Assembly (NCBI GenBank): GCA_037141055.1
Contig: JBAXDH010000005.1
Coordinates: 3,139 to 67,138, forward strand
From: CAIVAT01 sp037141055
Lineage (GTDB): Bacteria; Bacteroidota; Bacteroidia; Bacteroidales; FEN-979
Length of the DNA stretch: 64,000 bases
Reading direction: 5' to 3'
Within the stretch, counting starts at the first letter, position 1. The number at the start of each line of letters is the position of its first letter. The position numbers and the translations under genes are program-made. Under the pieces are notes generated by a model, which worked only from the letters and a program-made list of their open reading frames with translations, was not told where the DNA came from and ran no database searches. Positions 17,547 to 26,010 of this stretch are shown in pieces.

Positions 17547-18410
17547 CTATCCCAGGTAGGTTTTCAGGATTTTGCTCCTCGACGTATGCTTCAGCCTCCG
17601 TATCGCTTTTTCCTTGATTTGGCGGACGCGCTCGCGGGTAAGGTCAAATTTTTCACCGATTTCTTCGAGGGTCATCGGGTGGCTGCCGTTGAGTCCGAAA
17701 TACAACCTGATCACATCGGCTTCGCGCTGCGTAAGGGTGGAAACGGCACGTTCGATCTCCTTTTTAAGCGATTCGTACAACAAACCATTATCGGGCGTGG
17801 TGTTCTCTTCGCTGCGAAGAACATCGTACATGGTGTTGTCTTCGTCCTGGATCAGGGGTGCGTCCATGGAAACATGGCGACCTGAATTCCGCATCGACTC
17901 CTTCACCTCGTTTTCCGAAACTTCAAGCAACAACGCAATTTCACCGGCATTGGGTTCGCGCTCATATTGCTGCTCAAGCTGGGCGTAGGCTTTGTTGATT
18001 TTGTTGATTGATCCGATCTTATTCAGCGGTAAGCGTACGATCCTTGACTGTTCAGCAAGAGCCTGGAGGATCGACTGACGGATCCACCATACTGCATAGG
18101 AGATGAATTTAAAACCACGGGTTTCATCGAATCTTTGTGCAGCTTTGATCAGTCCGAGGTTACCCTCGTTGATGAGGTCAGGTAAGCTAAGTCCCTGGTT
18201 TTGATATTGTTTTGATACAGAAACTACGAATCTCAGGTTGGCCTTGGTGAGTTTCTCGAGCGCGGCCATATCCCCCTGCTTGATTCGCTGGGCAAGAGAC
18301 ACTTCCTCGTCTGCAGTGATAAGTTCCACTTTGCCGATCTCCTGGAGGTATTTGTCCAGCGATGCGGTTTCGCGATTGGTAACCTGTTTGGTAATTTTTA
18401 ACTGCCTCAT
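17547..18410 (-). CDS. rpoD: Primary RNA polymerase sigma factor (Bacteroidota type)
   Basis: Directs RNA polymerase to housekeeping promoters, here of the TTTG / TAnnTTTG type. The start MRQLKITKQ at 18410 is the conserved Bacteroidota N-terminus and gives 287 residues, a short form lacking region 1.1. Region 1.2 is ASLDKYLQEIGKV, region 2 contains KANLRFVVSVSKQYQNQGLSL and YAVWWIRQSI, and region 4 the helix-turn-helix MTLEEIGEKFDLTRERVRQI. It lies between pnp (69 bp upstream) and rpe, a common Bacteroidota neighbourhood. Confidence 0.96.
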   Translation of the reverse strand: MRQLKITKQVTNRETASLDKYLQEIGKVELITADEEVSLAQRIKQGDMAALEKLTKANLRFVVSVSKQYQNQGLSLPDLINEGNLGLIKAAQRFDETRGFKFISYAVWWIRQSILQALAEQSRIVRLPLNKIGSINKINKAYAQLEQQYEREPNAGEIALLLEVSENEVKESMRNSGRHVSMDAPLIQDEDNTMYDVLRSEENTTPDNGLLYESLKKEIERAVSTLTQREADVIRLYFGLNGSHPMTLEEIGEKFDLTRERVRQIKEKAIRRLKHTSRSKILKTYLG

Positions 18411-18479
18411 GCGAACCAAATTGTTTAGACCGTAAATACAGGTCGGTTTACGTAAAAATTAACTGTAGGTTACATCAGA

Positions 18480-20732
18480 TTACCTTCTAGGTCCACGATA
18501 GTCGCCTCCGCCGCGACGGTCGCCTCCGCGATCATGTCCGCGGTCGCGGTCACGGTCACGGTCATTTCCGCGATCGGGGCGGTCTGAACGTGGCTCAGGC
18601 GCCCTTTCAACGTAGCCTTCCGGCTTGGGAAGCAATGCCCTGCGCGAAAGTTTCAATTTTCCGGTTTTAGGATCAACTTCAATCAGTTTAACTTCAACTT
18701 CATCACCGACTTTCAGCGCATCCTCAACCTTTTCCAACCTTTTCCAATCTATTTCGGAAATATGCAGCAGTCCGTCCTGGTTGGGAAGGATTTCAATGAA
18801 TGCTCCGAATGACTGTATGTTCTTTACTTTTCCCCTGTATATCTCGCCAACTTCGGCAACCGAAGCAATCCGCTTGATCTTTTCGATCACCTTGTCGCGG
18901 GCTTCCATGTTGTCGGCAACGATGTCGACAATGCCGAATTCACCAACTTCTTCAATCACGATGGTGGTTCCTGTTTCACGCTGCATTTCCTGGATTACTT
19001 TTCCACCGGGGCCGATGATCGCACCGATAAATTCTTTTGGAACCTTCATCTGGAAGATACGCGGTACGAACGGCTTGAAATCGGCGCGTGGTTCGGTGAT
19101 GGTCTTCGCCATTTCCCCGAGGATGTGCATGCGTCCCTGGCGGGCCTGTGCAAGTGCTTCGCGAAGAATGTCGAACGACAAACCATCAACTTTGATGTCC
19201 ATCTGGCAGGCGGTAATCCCGTCGCGGGTACCGCAAACCTTGAAGTCCATGTCGCCGAGGTGATCTTCGTCACCAAGAATATCGGACAAAACAACGTAAC
19301 GCTTGTTGTCGGTGATAAGTCCCATGGCAATTCCCGAAACAGGCTTGGCGATTTTCACACCTGCATCCATGAGTGCCATGGTTCCTGCGCAAACGGTTGC
19401 CATGGACGAACTGCCATTCGATTCGAGAATATCGGAAACGATGCGTATGGTGTATAAATTATCAGCACCCTGCGGGATCATGTTTTTCAATGCACGAAGT
19501 GCCAGGTTTCCATGGCCGATTTCACGGCGGCCCGTGCTGCGGATCGGTTTTACTTCACCGGTTGCAAAGGACGGGAAGTTGTAATGCAGGATGAAATTGA
19601 CCTTGCCTTCAATGATGGCGCCGTCAATGGCCTGCTGATCAAGTTTTGTTCCAAGGGTCACCGTTGTGAGCGACTGGGTTTCACCGCGGGTGAAGATGGC
19701 CGAACCATGTGCTGCCGGCAGGTAATCGATCTCTGTCCAGATCGGGCGGATCTCATCAAGTTTGCGGCCGTCGAGCCTTTTGCGGTTATCCATGGTTGCA
19801 TTGCGGATTGCCTCCTTTTCAACTTCATGGTAATAGCGGCCGATCAGATTTTTGTTTGCTTCCTTTTCCTCATCGGTCAGGGTGGCGATAAATTCTGCCT
19901 TTATGGCTTCAATGGTCTTTTTGCGTTCATGCTTGTTCGCATTTCCGCTGGTGGCCATTTCATAAACCTTCTGGTAGGTTTCTTTGTGAACCTTCTCCTT
20001 GAATTCAGGGTTGTTCGATTCGTGGCAATAAGTGCGTTTAACCTTCGATTTTTCGATCATGGAAGCCAGTTCGGTCTGTGCGTTGCACTGGTCCTTGATG
20101 GCTTCATGCGCCACGCGGATGGCTTCCACCATGTCATCCTCCGAAACTTCCTTCATTTCGCCTTCAACCATCAGGATGTTGTCGATGGATGCGGCTACAA
20201 TCATGTCGATGTCGGCATCTGCCATTGCATCGATATTCGGATTGATGACAAACTGTCCGTTAATCCTGGCAACCCTCACTTCGGAGATGGGACCGTTGAA
20301 CGGGATGTCGCTTACCGCCAACGCGGCAGATGCTGCAAGGCAGGCAAGTGCATCGGGCAATACGTTTTTATCGGCTGAGATCAGGGTAACCATTACCTGG
20401 ACTTCAGCATGGAAGTCATCGGGGAAAAGCGGGCGGAGAGCCCTGTCAATCAATCTTGAGATGAGAATTTCGTAGTCGGAAGGCCGGGCTTCGCGCTTGA
20501 AAAAGCCACCCGGGAATCTGCCGGCAGCTGCATATTTTTCGCGATATTCAACCGATAACGGCATGAAGTCGACGTTTTCTTTGGCGTCCTGGTTTGCTAC
20601 AACGGTAGCAAGCAGCATGGTGTCGCCCATCTTTACAACGACAGCCCCGTCGGACTGTTTGGCGAGTTTGCCTGTTTCGAGTGTGATCTCCCGTCCATCG
20701 GGAAGGGTAAAAGTTTTTGTTATTCCATTCAT
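18480..20732 (-). CDS. pnp: Polyribonucleotide nucleotidyltransferase (PNPase)
   Basis: PNPase degrades RNA 3' to 5' by phosphorolysis, as a trimer and as part of mRNA decay complexes. The 750-residue protein has two RNase PH domains separated by the all-helical linker, a KH domain (GAIIGPGGKVIQEMQ), an S1 domain (GEIYRGKVKNIQSFGAFIEI) and an odd C-terminal tail of about 35 residues made of Arg, Asp and Gly repeats (RDRDRDRGHDRGGDRRGGG). Such RGG-like tails add RNA affinity in other proteins; here that is inference. It follows rpsO, the classic rpsO-pnp order. Confidence 0.97.
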   Translation of the reverse strand: MNGITKTFTLPDGREITLETGKLAKQSDGAVVVKMGDTMLLATVVANQDAKENVDFMPLSVEYREKYAAAGRFPGGFFKREARPSDYEILISRLIDRALRPLFPDDFHAEVQVMVTLISADKNVLPDALACLAASAALAVSDIPFNGPISEVRVARINGQFVINPNIDAMADADIDMIVAASIDNILMVEGEMKEVSEDDMVEAIRVAHEAIKDQCNAQTELASMIEKSKVKRTYCHESNNPEFKEKVHKETYQKVYEMATSGNANKHERKKTIEAIKAEFIATLTDEEKEANKNLIGRYYHEVEKEAIRNATMDNRKRLDGRKLDEIRPIWTEIDYLPAAHGSAIFTRGETQSLTTVTLGTKLDQQAIDGAIIEGKVNFILHYNFPSFATGEVKPIRSTGRREIGHGNLALRALKNMIPQGADNLYTIRIVSDILESNGSSSMATVCAGTMALMDAGVKIAKPVSGIAMGLITDNKRYVVLSDILGDEDHLGDMDFKVCGTRDGITACQMDIKVDGLSFDILREALAQARQGRMHILGEMAKTITEPRADFKPFVPRIFQMKVPKEFIGAIIGPGGKVIQEMQRETGTTIVIEEVGEFGIVDIVADNMEARDKVIEKIKRIASVAEVGEIYRGKVKNIQSFGAFIEILPNQDGLLHISEIDWKRLEKVEDALKVGDEVEVKLIEVDPKTGKLKLSRRALLPKPEGYVERAPEPRSDRPDRGNDRDRDRDRGHDRGGDRRGGGDYRGPRR

Positions 20733-20753
20733 GTTTGTCTCTTTCAGATATTA

Positions 20754-20781
20754 AAAGAGGCAATTATAACATTGCCTCTTT
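20754..20781 (-). terminator. Hairpin between rpsO and pnp
   Basis: Perfect 11-bp arms (20754-20764 and 20771-20781) with a 6-base loop and a short T-run on the minus strand. It can end the rpsO transcript, but lies only 22 bp before the pnp ATG, so it may instead be the pnp leader hairpin, which in enterobacteria is an RNase III site used for autoregulation. Confidence 0.7.
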
Positions 20782-20807
20782 CTTGATTTATAAAGAAAAT
20801 GATTAAT

Positions 20808-21077
20808 TTATTTACGAATACCAAGTTTTTTGATGATATCACGGTAACGTTGAATTTCTTTGCTCTTCAGATAATCCAGTAACTTTCTGCGCTTGCCTAC
20901 CATGATCACGAGTGAACGTTCTGTCACCATGTCTTTCTTGTTGATTTTCAAATGCTCGGTAAGATGCTGGATTTTCATTGTAAACAGAGCCACCTGTGCC
21001 TCAGTGGAGCCGCTGTCAAATTCTGATTTTCCGTAGTCCTTAAATGCTTTCTTTTTTACTTCAGGTGCTAAATTCAT
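20808..21077 (-). CDS. rpsO: 30S ribosomal protein S15
   Basis: An 89-residue ribosomal protein that binds 16S rRNA early in 30S assembly. The conserved stretch FGKSEFDSGSTEAQVA-like (YGKSEFDSGSTEAQVALFT), the RRKLLDYL helix and the C-terminal YRDIIKKLGIRK are diagnostic. It is upstream of pnp with a hairpin in between. A strong Bacteroidota promoter sits about 50 bp upstream. Confidence 0.97.
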   Translation of the reverse strand: MNLAPEVKKKAFKDYGKSEFDSGSTEAQVALFTMKIQHLTEHLKINKKDMVTERSLVIMVGKRRKLLDYLKSKEIQRYRDIIKKLGIRK

Positions 21078-21127
21078 TGTTGTACGTGTTGTTTCTGATT
21101 AACTTAATAGGCCTTTTAAACGGGCTG

Positions 21128-21159
21128 CAAAATTATTCATTTCTTTTGATATTACCAAA
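21128..21159 (-). promoter_or_regulatory. Promoter of rpsO
   Basis: On the minus strand TTTG (21159-21156) and TAATTTTG (21135-21128) are 20 bp apart, matching the Bacteroidota -33/-7 consensus. The leader to the rpsO ATG would be about 47 bases, room for S15 autoregulation. Confidence 0.65.
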
Positions 21160-21220
21160 TAATTATTAGTATATCGATGAAATACCCGCAACGAATCATT
21201 TTCAGTGAACAAAAGGTCAG

Positions 21221-21949
21221 CTATTTGAGGTCGCTGGCTTTGGCCTGCTCGATGATCACATCGTAGGTGTAGCCGGAACCGAAATCCCTGTTCAGGGCAA
21301 CAATCCCCATGAAGGTGGCTTGCCTTCCAACTGCAACACTATCCATGGATGTGATGGTTACGTCAAATCTGTCTGAAAAGTCGGTGCCGTCCTGAATGTG
21401 AAACCAGTTTTTATTCATGATCTGGCTGTTGAATTTCACAACCACACCCCTGATGGTCACCGTTTTGCCGGCATACATCCCCGGGTTTTTATAGAGATCT
21501 GCAATGGTTATCCCGCCTTTGGGTGGGGTAACCGAGACTTCCGACCATCGTTTGATGTCTGGTTTTTTAGGAGTCAGTGGCGGCTGGTTTTCTGGCGGTG
21601 CGGTTGCCAGGGTGCTTTTGGGATCCTGTACAAAAAAGATGGAGGGGAAGGTGCGCCCCAGTTCCTTGCTTACAAAATTTTTCATCTCATATGCCTGGGC
21701 ATAATAAACCGAATCTCCCGGCTTAGAGGCTGTTTTTACAACGGCTATCCAGAATTTGGCCCCGTTTTCCTCGACCTGCAGGTATGTGTAATTGCTCGTT
21801 TGAATGACCTCAGTGATCACGGTCCCGTGTGTTCCTGCGGGTAATACCGGCCCCTTGTTCTTCCCTCCGCTGCGGTAAAATATTGTCACGATGAAAAACG
21901 CTCCGAGGAGCAGCAAAACGACTGGAAATATAATTTTGTTCTTATTCAT
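21221..21949 (-). CDS. Membrane-anchored OB-fold protein linked to the cytochrome operon
   Basis: I choose the ATG at 21949 (MNKNKIIFP), giving 242 residues; the longer frame adds an unlikely N-terminus. There is an N-terminal hydrophobic anchor (about residues 6-22), then a beta-rich region (HGTVITEVIQTSNYTYLQVEE, residues ~42-95) and a C-terminal OB-fold of the tRNA_anti type (GKTVTIRGVVVKFN ... WFHIQDGTD). Exported OB-fold proteins of this sort occur next to c-type cytochrome genes and may assist assembly or bind a small ligand. It lies 244 bp downstream of the barrel gene on the same strand, with its own -7 box TATCTTTG at 21990-21997. Confidence 0.65.
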   Translation of the reverse strand: MNKNKIIFPVVLLLLGAFFIVTIFYRSGGKNKGPVLPAGTHGTVITEVIQTSNYTYLQVEENGAKFWIAVVKTASKPGDSVYYAQAYEMKNFVSKELGRTFPSIFFVQDPKSTLATAPPENQPPLTPKKPDIKRWSEVSVTPPKGGITIADLYKNPGMYAGKTVTIRGVVVKFNSQIMNKNWFHIQDGTDFSDRFDVTITSMDSVAVGRQATFMGIVALNRDFGSGYTYDVIIEQAKASDLK

Positions 21950-22048
21950 AGATAAAAGGGTTGTCCTGTTTTTTTTATTTTTCAGGGTGCAAAGATAAAA
22001 AATAATTTGGTACCAGCCGACAACAGGGGAAAGGCATTGCTGCCGCAT

Positions 22049-22193
22049 AACAGGGAGGCGGTTGGAGTCAGAAAGTTATACTGAATCTTGGCAGGTTTGC
22101 AATCGCAAAGCTGCTTTAATTCAGTCATACTGAGCGTTTGAGTTTGCTTTTCTTTGCAAACTCAGGCAGTCGAAGTATAATTGTGGCAAAGAG
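22049..22193. repeat. Intergenic hairpin with TGAGTTTGC arms
   Basis: Around 22137-22165 the sequence GAGTTTGC is followed by its complement GCAAACTC across a short T-rich loop, and the flank GTCGAAGTATA recurs at 36669-36679. It may terminate the cytochrome operon and looks like a dispersed intergenic element. Confidence 0.4.
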
Positions 22194-23828
22194 TTAGAAT
22201 CGCTGGGTGATATTGATGTATACGCGGTTGAATATCTGGTTCCTGTCGAATGTTCCTTCATAATAGACTCCGCAGGAGAGTTTTCTGAGTATTCGCCAGG
22301 TAAGATTGACTTCGGCCATGTTTTGAGACAGTTTCGATTCTCCGCTGTAAAATTTGTAGCTGACGTAGCGGTAGCCCAATTCTCCCGAAAGTTTTCCCGG
22401 GACAAGGTCGCGGGAGATCCCAAGGCTGTATATATTACCCGACATGTAACCTGTTTCCAGTATGGTCGCGGAAATGGTTGCGGATGCCCGGATGCCCGGA
22501 ATGTTGCTGTAGGTGATATAGCCGTACAGGTTTTTTGACGGGTGGGGGTCTTTTTTACTGCTGCGGTATCCGGCGTTTACACCAATGGATAAATTATTCA
22601 CGGGCTGGTAAGTTACCTGCGCTGTAAAGCCCTGGACTGCTGCTGCTTCCAGCAGTTTGTCGACAATTGACTTGTAGGTTTCGTAATAGATTACATTTTG
22701 CCGCGTGCTGTAGGAAACGGTGAGTGACAATTGCCGGATCGGTTTATACCTGAGGGATACATATAAATTCGAAAGAACCGGCGAGTTGTTTTGTGTGTAT
22801 GTCGTATCCTTGCTGACGGCTGTATCCATCTGGTTCATGGTTTTTTTATACAGGTCGACTTCCACCGATCCGAAAAAGAACAAATTGCGGATGAGCGAAT
22901 TCGTGTGCTGCAGGTAGGCAAACCTCCGGTCGGTGGATCCGCTGTTCGTTTGTTGGATAAAGGCAAGGGTTGTTTGCATATTCCCGTTTTTCGTCGACAG
23001 GTCATGACCTACATAACCTCCTAATTGCAAAAGGTTTGGATTGAAACTGTAATTTTTGTAGTCAGGTCTCGTGCCGGCGATGAGGCCAATGGTGAATTTG
23101 CCTGCCCTCAGTTCATATTGAAGTCCGTCGATGGCCCCGACGTTGGAAATCCTCGGGTTTATTTTCCGGCCCAGCCAGAGGGTGTTGGATTTGTTGAATT
23201 CATAATTAAATGCCAGGCTGTAGATTTTCAGCCCATTGAACAGGTCATTCCGGATTTCGCTCCAGTTGTCAAGTTTGTGAGCAAATGAGATGTAGGTTTC
23301 AGCAGATAATTTCGTGTTTCCGATATTCTGAATCGCCATCGAAAACGTATACCGCATGCGTTGCGAATTGGCTGTGATGTTGGAGAAATTCGAATAGGAA
23401 GCAAGGGAAATATTTCCGCTGACAATCTGCTTTAAGGCTTTTGCCCCGGGTTTTACCGGTGCAATCGTGTCCGCTGCCACAGGAACAGGCTGCGGTGCTT
23501 CCGTTGCCGTGGCGACCGGAGTTTGAGGGCTCAATAATTGTCTGGTTGAAAATACCTGGTCGCCCACTGAAAGTTTGATGCCGGGAAATGGCACGCACAC
23601 GCATGAAATTGAAGAAATATCACTGACGGCAACGGCAGGAATGCGAACACCGTTCTGAGTGATGAACAGCGTATCCCCGGCAGAAATGTTCTCTGTGGAT
23701 TGAAATTTAACATAGATATTCTGCGAGGTCACATAGGACACCTTGCCTTCCCTGGCTTCCGGAAGGTTCTGACCTGCAAGAAAGGTCCACGAAAATATCA
23801 GCAGTATTGCTGGCAGCAGGATTTTCAT
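22194..23828 (-). CDS. Outer-membrane beta-barrel of a cytochrome operon (porin-like)
   Basis: A 544-residue protein with a signal peptide ending FLAGQ, a small N-terminal beta domain (residues ~25-110, EGKVSYVTSQNIYVKFQS), a Pro/Ala-rich linker, then about 400 residues of alternating amphipathic strands ending with an aromatic C-terminus (VYINITQRF), the standard outer-membrane barrel ending. It is 10 bp downstream of the ~28-heme cytochrome gene. By analogy with porin-cytochrome conduits such as MtrB or PioB it could hold a cytochrome in the outer membrane, but I see no sequence relation to those and the assignment rests on position and predicted topology. Confidence 0.7.
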   Translation of the reverse strand: MKILLPAILLIFSWTFLAGQNLPEAREGKVSYVTSQNIYVKFQSTENISAGDTLFITQNGVRIPAVAVSDISSISCVCVPFPGIKLSVGDQVFSTRQLLSPQTPVATATEAPQPVPVAADTIAPVKPGAKALKQIVSGNISLASYSNFSNITANSQRMRYTFSMAIQNIGNTKLSAETYISFAHKLDNWSEIRNDLFNGLKIYSLAFNYEFNKSNTLWLGRKINPRISNVGAIDGLQYELRAGKFTIGLIAGTRPDYKNYSFNPNLLQLGGYVGHDLSTKNGNMQTTLAFIQQTNSGSTDRRFAYLQHTNSLIRNLFFFGSVEVDLYKKTMNQMDTAVSKDTTYTQNNSPVLSNLYVSLRYKPIRQLSLTVSYSTRQNVIYYETYKSIVDKLLEAAAVQGFTAQVTYQPVNNLSIGVNAGYRSSKKDPHPSKNLYGYITYSNIPGIRASATISATILETGYMSGNIYSLGISRDLVPGKLSGELGYRYVSYKFYSGESKLSQNMAEVNLTWRILRKLSCGVYYEGTFDRNQIFNRVYINITQRF

Positions 23829-23838
23829 CGCGGTGGGT

Positions 23839-26010
23839 TTACTCTTTACGTTCCAATATGTTCATCATTTTACCCCCGGATCCCGTAGGATGGCAGTTGT
23901 AACAGGCAGCACTGTTATAGGAATACCCGCTGATACCCTGGTGCTTGCTGTTTGTTGAGGATTGGGGATGGCAGGAGGTTGTGCAGGTGAATACGGCATA
24001 ATTTGCAGGATTTGTATGGCAGTCGGCACAGGTATTCCATTTCCCGTTGTGCCTTCCCGAATAAATCGGAAAGTACTGGCCGTCGTGGTTCCAGTTGGCC
24101 GGATTCCAAGCTGTTTGAGAATGGCAGTCGGCACATGTGGTCGGGAACTGTGCAGCCGCATGCCCCGGGTTCGTGGTCTGGTTGTAATTCGTCAGGTGGC
24201 AGCCGACACATGTGTTGGGAGTTGTATTGTAATTCCCGTTGTGGCAGGTGATGCAGGGCACGGATATATGCGCCCCGGCCAGGACATAATAATTGTTGTG
24301 AATCGGGAAGGTGGCAGGTGTCCAGTTCGGGTTGGTTGTATGACAAGTATTGCATGTTGAAGGATAATTGCCTGCGGCGTGGCTCGGGTTGACCGATGTG
24401 TTGTAGTTCGGCATGTGACAACCTGCACATGTATTGGGTGTGTTCACATAACTTCCCTGGTGGCAGGCAAAGCAATTGTTGGCGATGGCGGCATGAGCTC
24501 CCGTTAGCGGATAAACATTGTTATGATTAAAGTTCGATGGCGACCAGGCAATCTGGGAGTGGCAGGTTTCGCATGTAGTCGGGAAGTTTGATGTAATATG
24601 GTTGGGATTTGTCGATGCATTGTATTTGTCGGCATGGCATCCGAAACAAACTCTTGCAGTTGTGTTGGTGTAGGTACCATTGTGGCACTTTGCACAATCA
24701 TTGGCAATCGGGAGATGTGCCCCCGCCAGTACATAATAATTATTGTGTATGGCAAACGATGCCGGTTTCCATGTCGGAAGCGTAGAGTGGCATGTTCCGC
24801 AATCAGTGGGAATGCTAATCGCAGCATGATTCGGATTTACCGATTGGTTATAGTTTTGGGTATGACAATTATAGCACACCATTGAAGTGCCAGCATAACC
24901 TTGAGAATGACATTTGATGCATTCTGTAGTAAGATGCGCTCCTGTAAGTGGAAAAGGGGATGTGGCATGGTTAAATGTTCCTTCTTTTGAACCTGTGGGA
25001 TGGCAGGCATAGCAGGCTGGGCTGTTATAAGCATAGCCTTGAACTTCTTTGTGACCATCATTCATGTCGGGTTGGTTGTGGGCATGGCAATCAATGCAGG
25101 TAAACTGCTGATAGCTGGCCGGGTTGTTGTGACATTCGGCACAGGTGTTCCAGGTTCCGAGATGTTTCCCTGAATAAATGGGGAATGATTTGGTGTCATG
25201 TGTCCGGTATTCGGCCGGTTTCCATCCGATTTCGGTGGTGTGGCAGTCATTGCAGGTCGTTGAAAAGCCAATGGAAGAGTGGTTTGGATTTACCGTACCA
25301 TTGTAGTTTGCAAGGTGACAGGAAACACATTCCCGGGAAGTACTGGCATAATTCGGTGTTTTATGACAATCCTGGCAGGCACTGTTTGCATGTCCCCTGG
25401 TAAGCGGGAAAAAATCATGGTTGATGCCGGCTCCCGTCCATGAACCGGAGGCCATGTTGTGGCAGTCAAGGCAGTTTTTCGAAAAGCCCCCTGCCGTGTG
25501 ATTCGGGTTTGTCGTGGCCGTATAATCTTTTTGATGACAATCAATGCATTCAACGCCAAGCGGGCCAAAATACAGTCTGGATGCTGATGCATTTTTGTGA
25601 CAGTCGAAACAATCTGCGTTAATATGTTTTCCGACCAGCGGGAACCGGCTTCGCTGGTGAATCTCCGTAATATTATTTATAACCCAGGATATTGGAGTAT
25701 GGCACCTTCCGCAGTCGGGTCCCAGGGTTTGGTTGTGCATGTCGGTGTGGCAGGAAATGCACTGCTTTCCTGCTTTGCTAAACTCCAGCGACGTGTGGCA
25801 CAACCTGCAGTTCACGGCCTTATGCTGCCCTGCGAGCGGGAATTTTGTCGTATTATGATCAAACGACAGGACCTTCATGTCAATTTTCCACCCGGTGGTG
25901 GAATGGCAATCCATGCAGTTCACAGTGAAGTTGACTCCGTGCGGAGATTTCTGGGCAAACAGGCTTACAGAAAGTATCAGCGCCAATATTAATGATGACA
26001 GTTTTCGCAT
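23839..26010 (-). CDS. Giant multiheme c-type cytochrome, about 28 hemes
   Basis: A 723-residue exported protein (signal peptide ending SLFAQ) that I count as having 27 CXXCH heme sites plus one CX3CH (CTTSCH near residue 676). Sites are spread evenly, roughly one per 25 residues. The C-terminal half is built from ~60-residue three-heme modules with the recurring phrase HNNYYVLAGAH. Two large halves end in the same motif (SGKHLGTWNTCAECH at ~280-294 and SGRHNGKWNTCADCH at ~651-665, each followed by a CYxCHPTG site), so the gene arose by internal duplication. Extra His residues can serve as second axial ligands. It would be a long periplasmic or surface electron wire. Its start overlaps the upstream cytochrome gene by 22 bp. 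Confidence 0.92.
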   Translation of the reverse strand: MRKLSSLILALILSVSLFAQKSPHGVNFTVNCMDCHSTTGWKIDMKVLSFDHNTTKFPLAGQHKAVNCRLCHTSLEFSKAGKQCISCHTDMHNQTLGPDCGRCHTPISWVINNITEIHQRSRFPLVGKHINADCFDCHKNASASRLYFGPLGVECIDCHQKDYTATTNPNHTAGGFSKNCLDCHNMASGSWTGAGINHDFFPLTRGHANSACQDCHKTPNYASTSRECVSCHLANYNGTVNPNHSSIGFSTTCNDCHTTEIGWKPAEYRTHDTKSFPIYSGKHLGTWNTCAECHNNPASYQQFTCIDCHAHNQPDMNDGHKEVQGYAYNSPACYACHPTGSKEGTFNHATSPFPLTGAHLTTECIKCHSQGYAGTSMVCYNCHTQNYNQSVNPNHAAISIPTDCGTCHSTLPTWKPASFAIHNNYYVLAGAHLPIANDCAKCHNGTYTNTTARVCFGCHADKYNASTNPNHITSNFPTTCETCHSQIAWSPSNFNHNNVYPLTGAHAAIANNCFACHQGSYVNTPNTCAGCHMPNYNTSVNPSHAAGNYPSTCNTCHTTNPNWTPATFPIHNNYYVLAGAHISVPCITCHNGNYNTTPNTCVGCHLTNYNQTTNPGHAAAQFPTTCADCHSQTAWNPANWNHDGQYFPIYSGRHNGKWNTCADCHTNPANYAVFTCTTSCHPQSSTNSKHQGISGYSYNSAACYNCHPTGSGGKMMNILERKE

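Noticed and set aside
19512..20378. 288-codon plus-strand ORF
   Set aside because: Fully antisense to pnp, whose identity is certain.
23839..26010. Possible CRISPR-like periodicity
   Set aside because: The periodic DNA is the coding sequence of repeated heme modules with varied sequence, not identical repeats with unique spacers.
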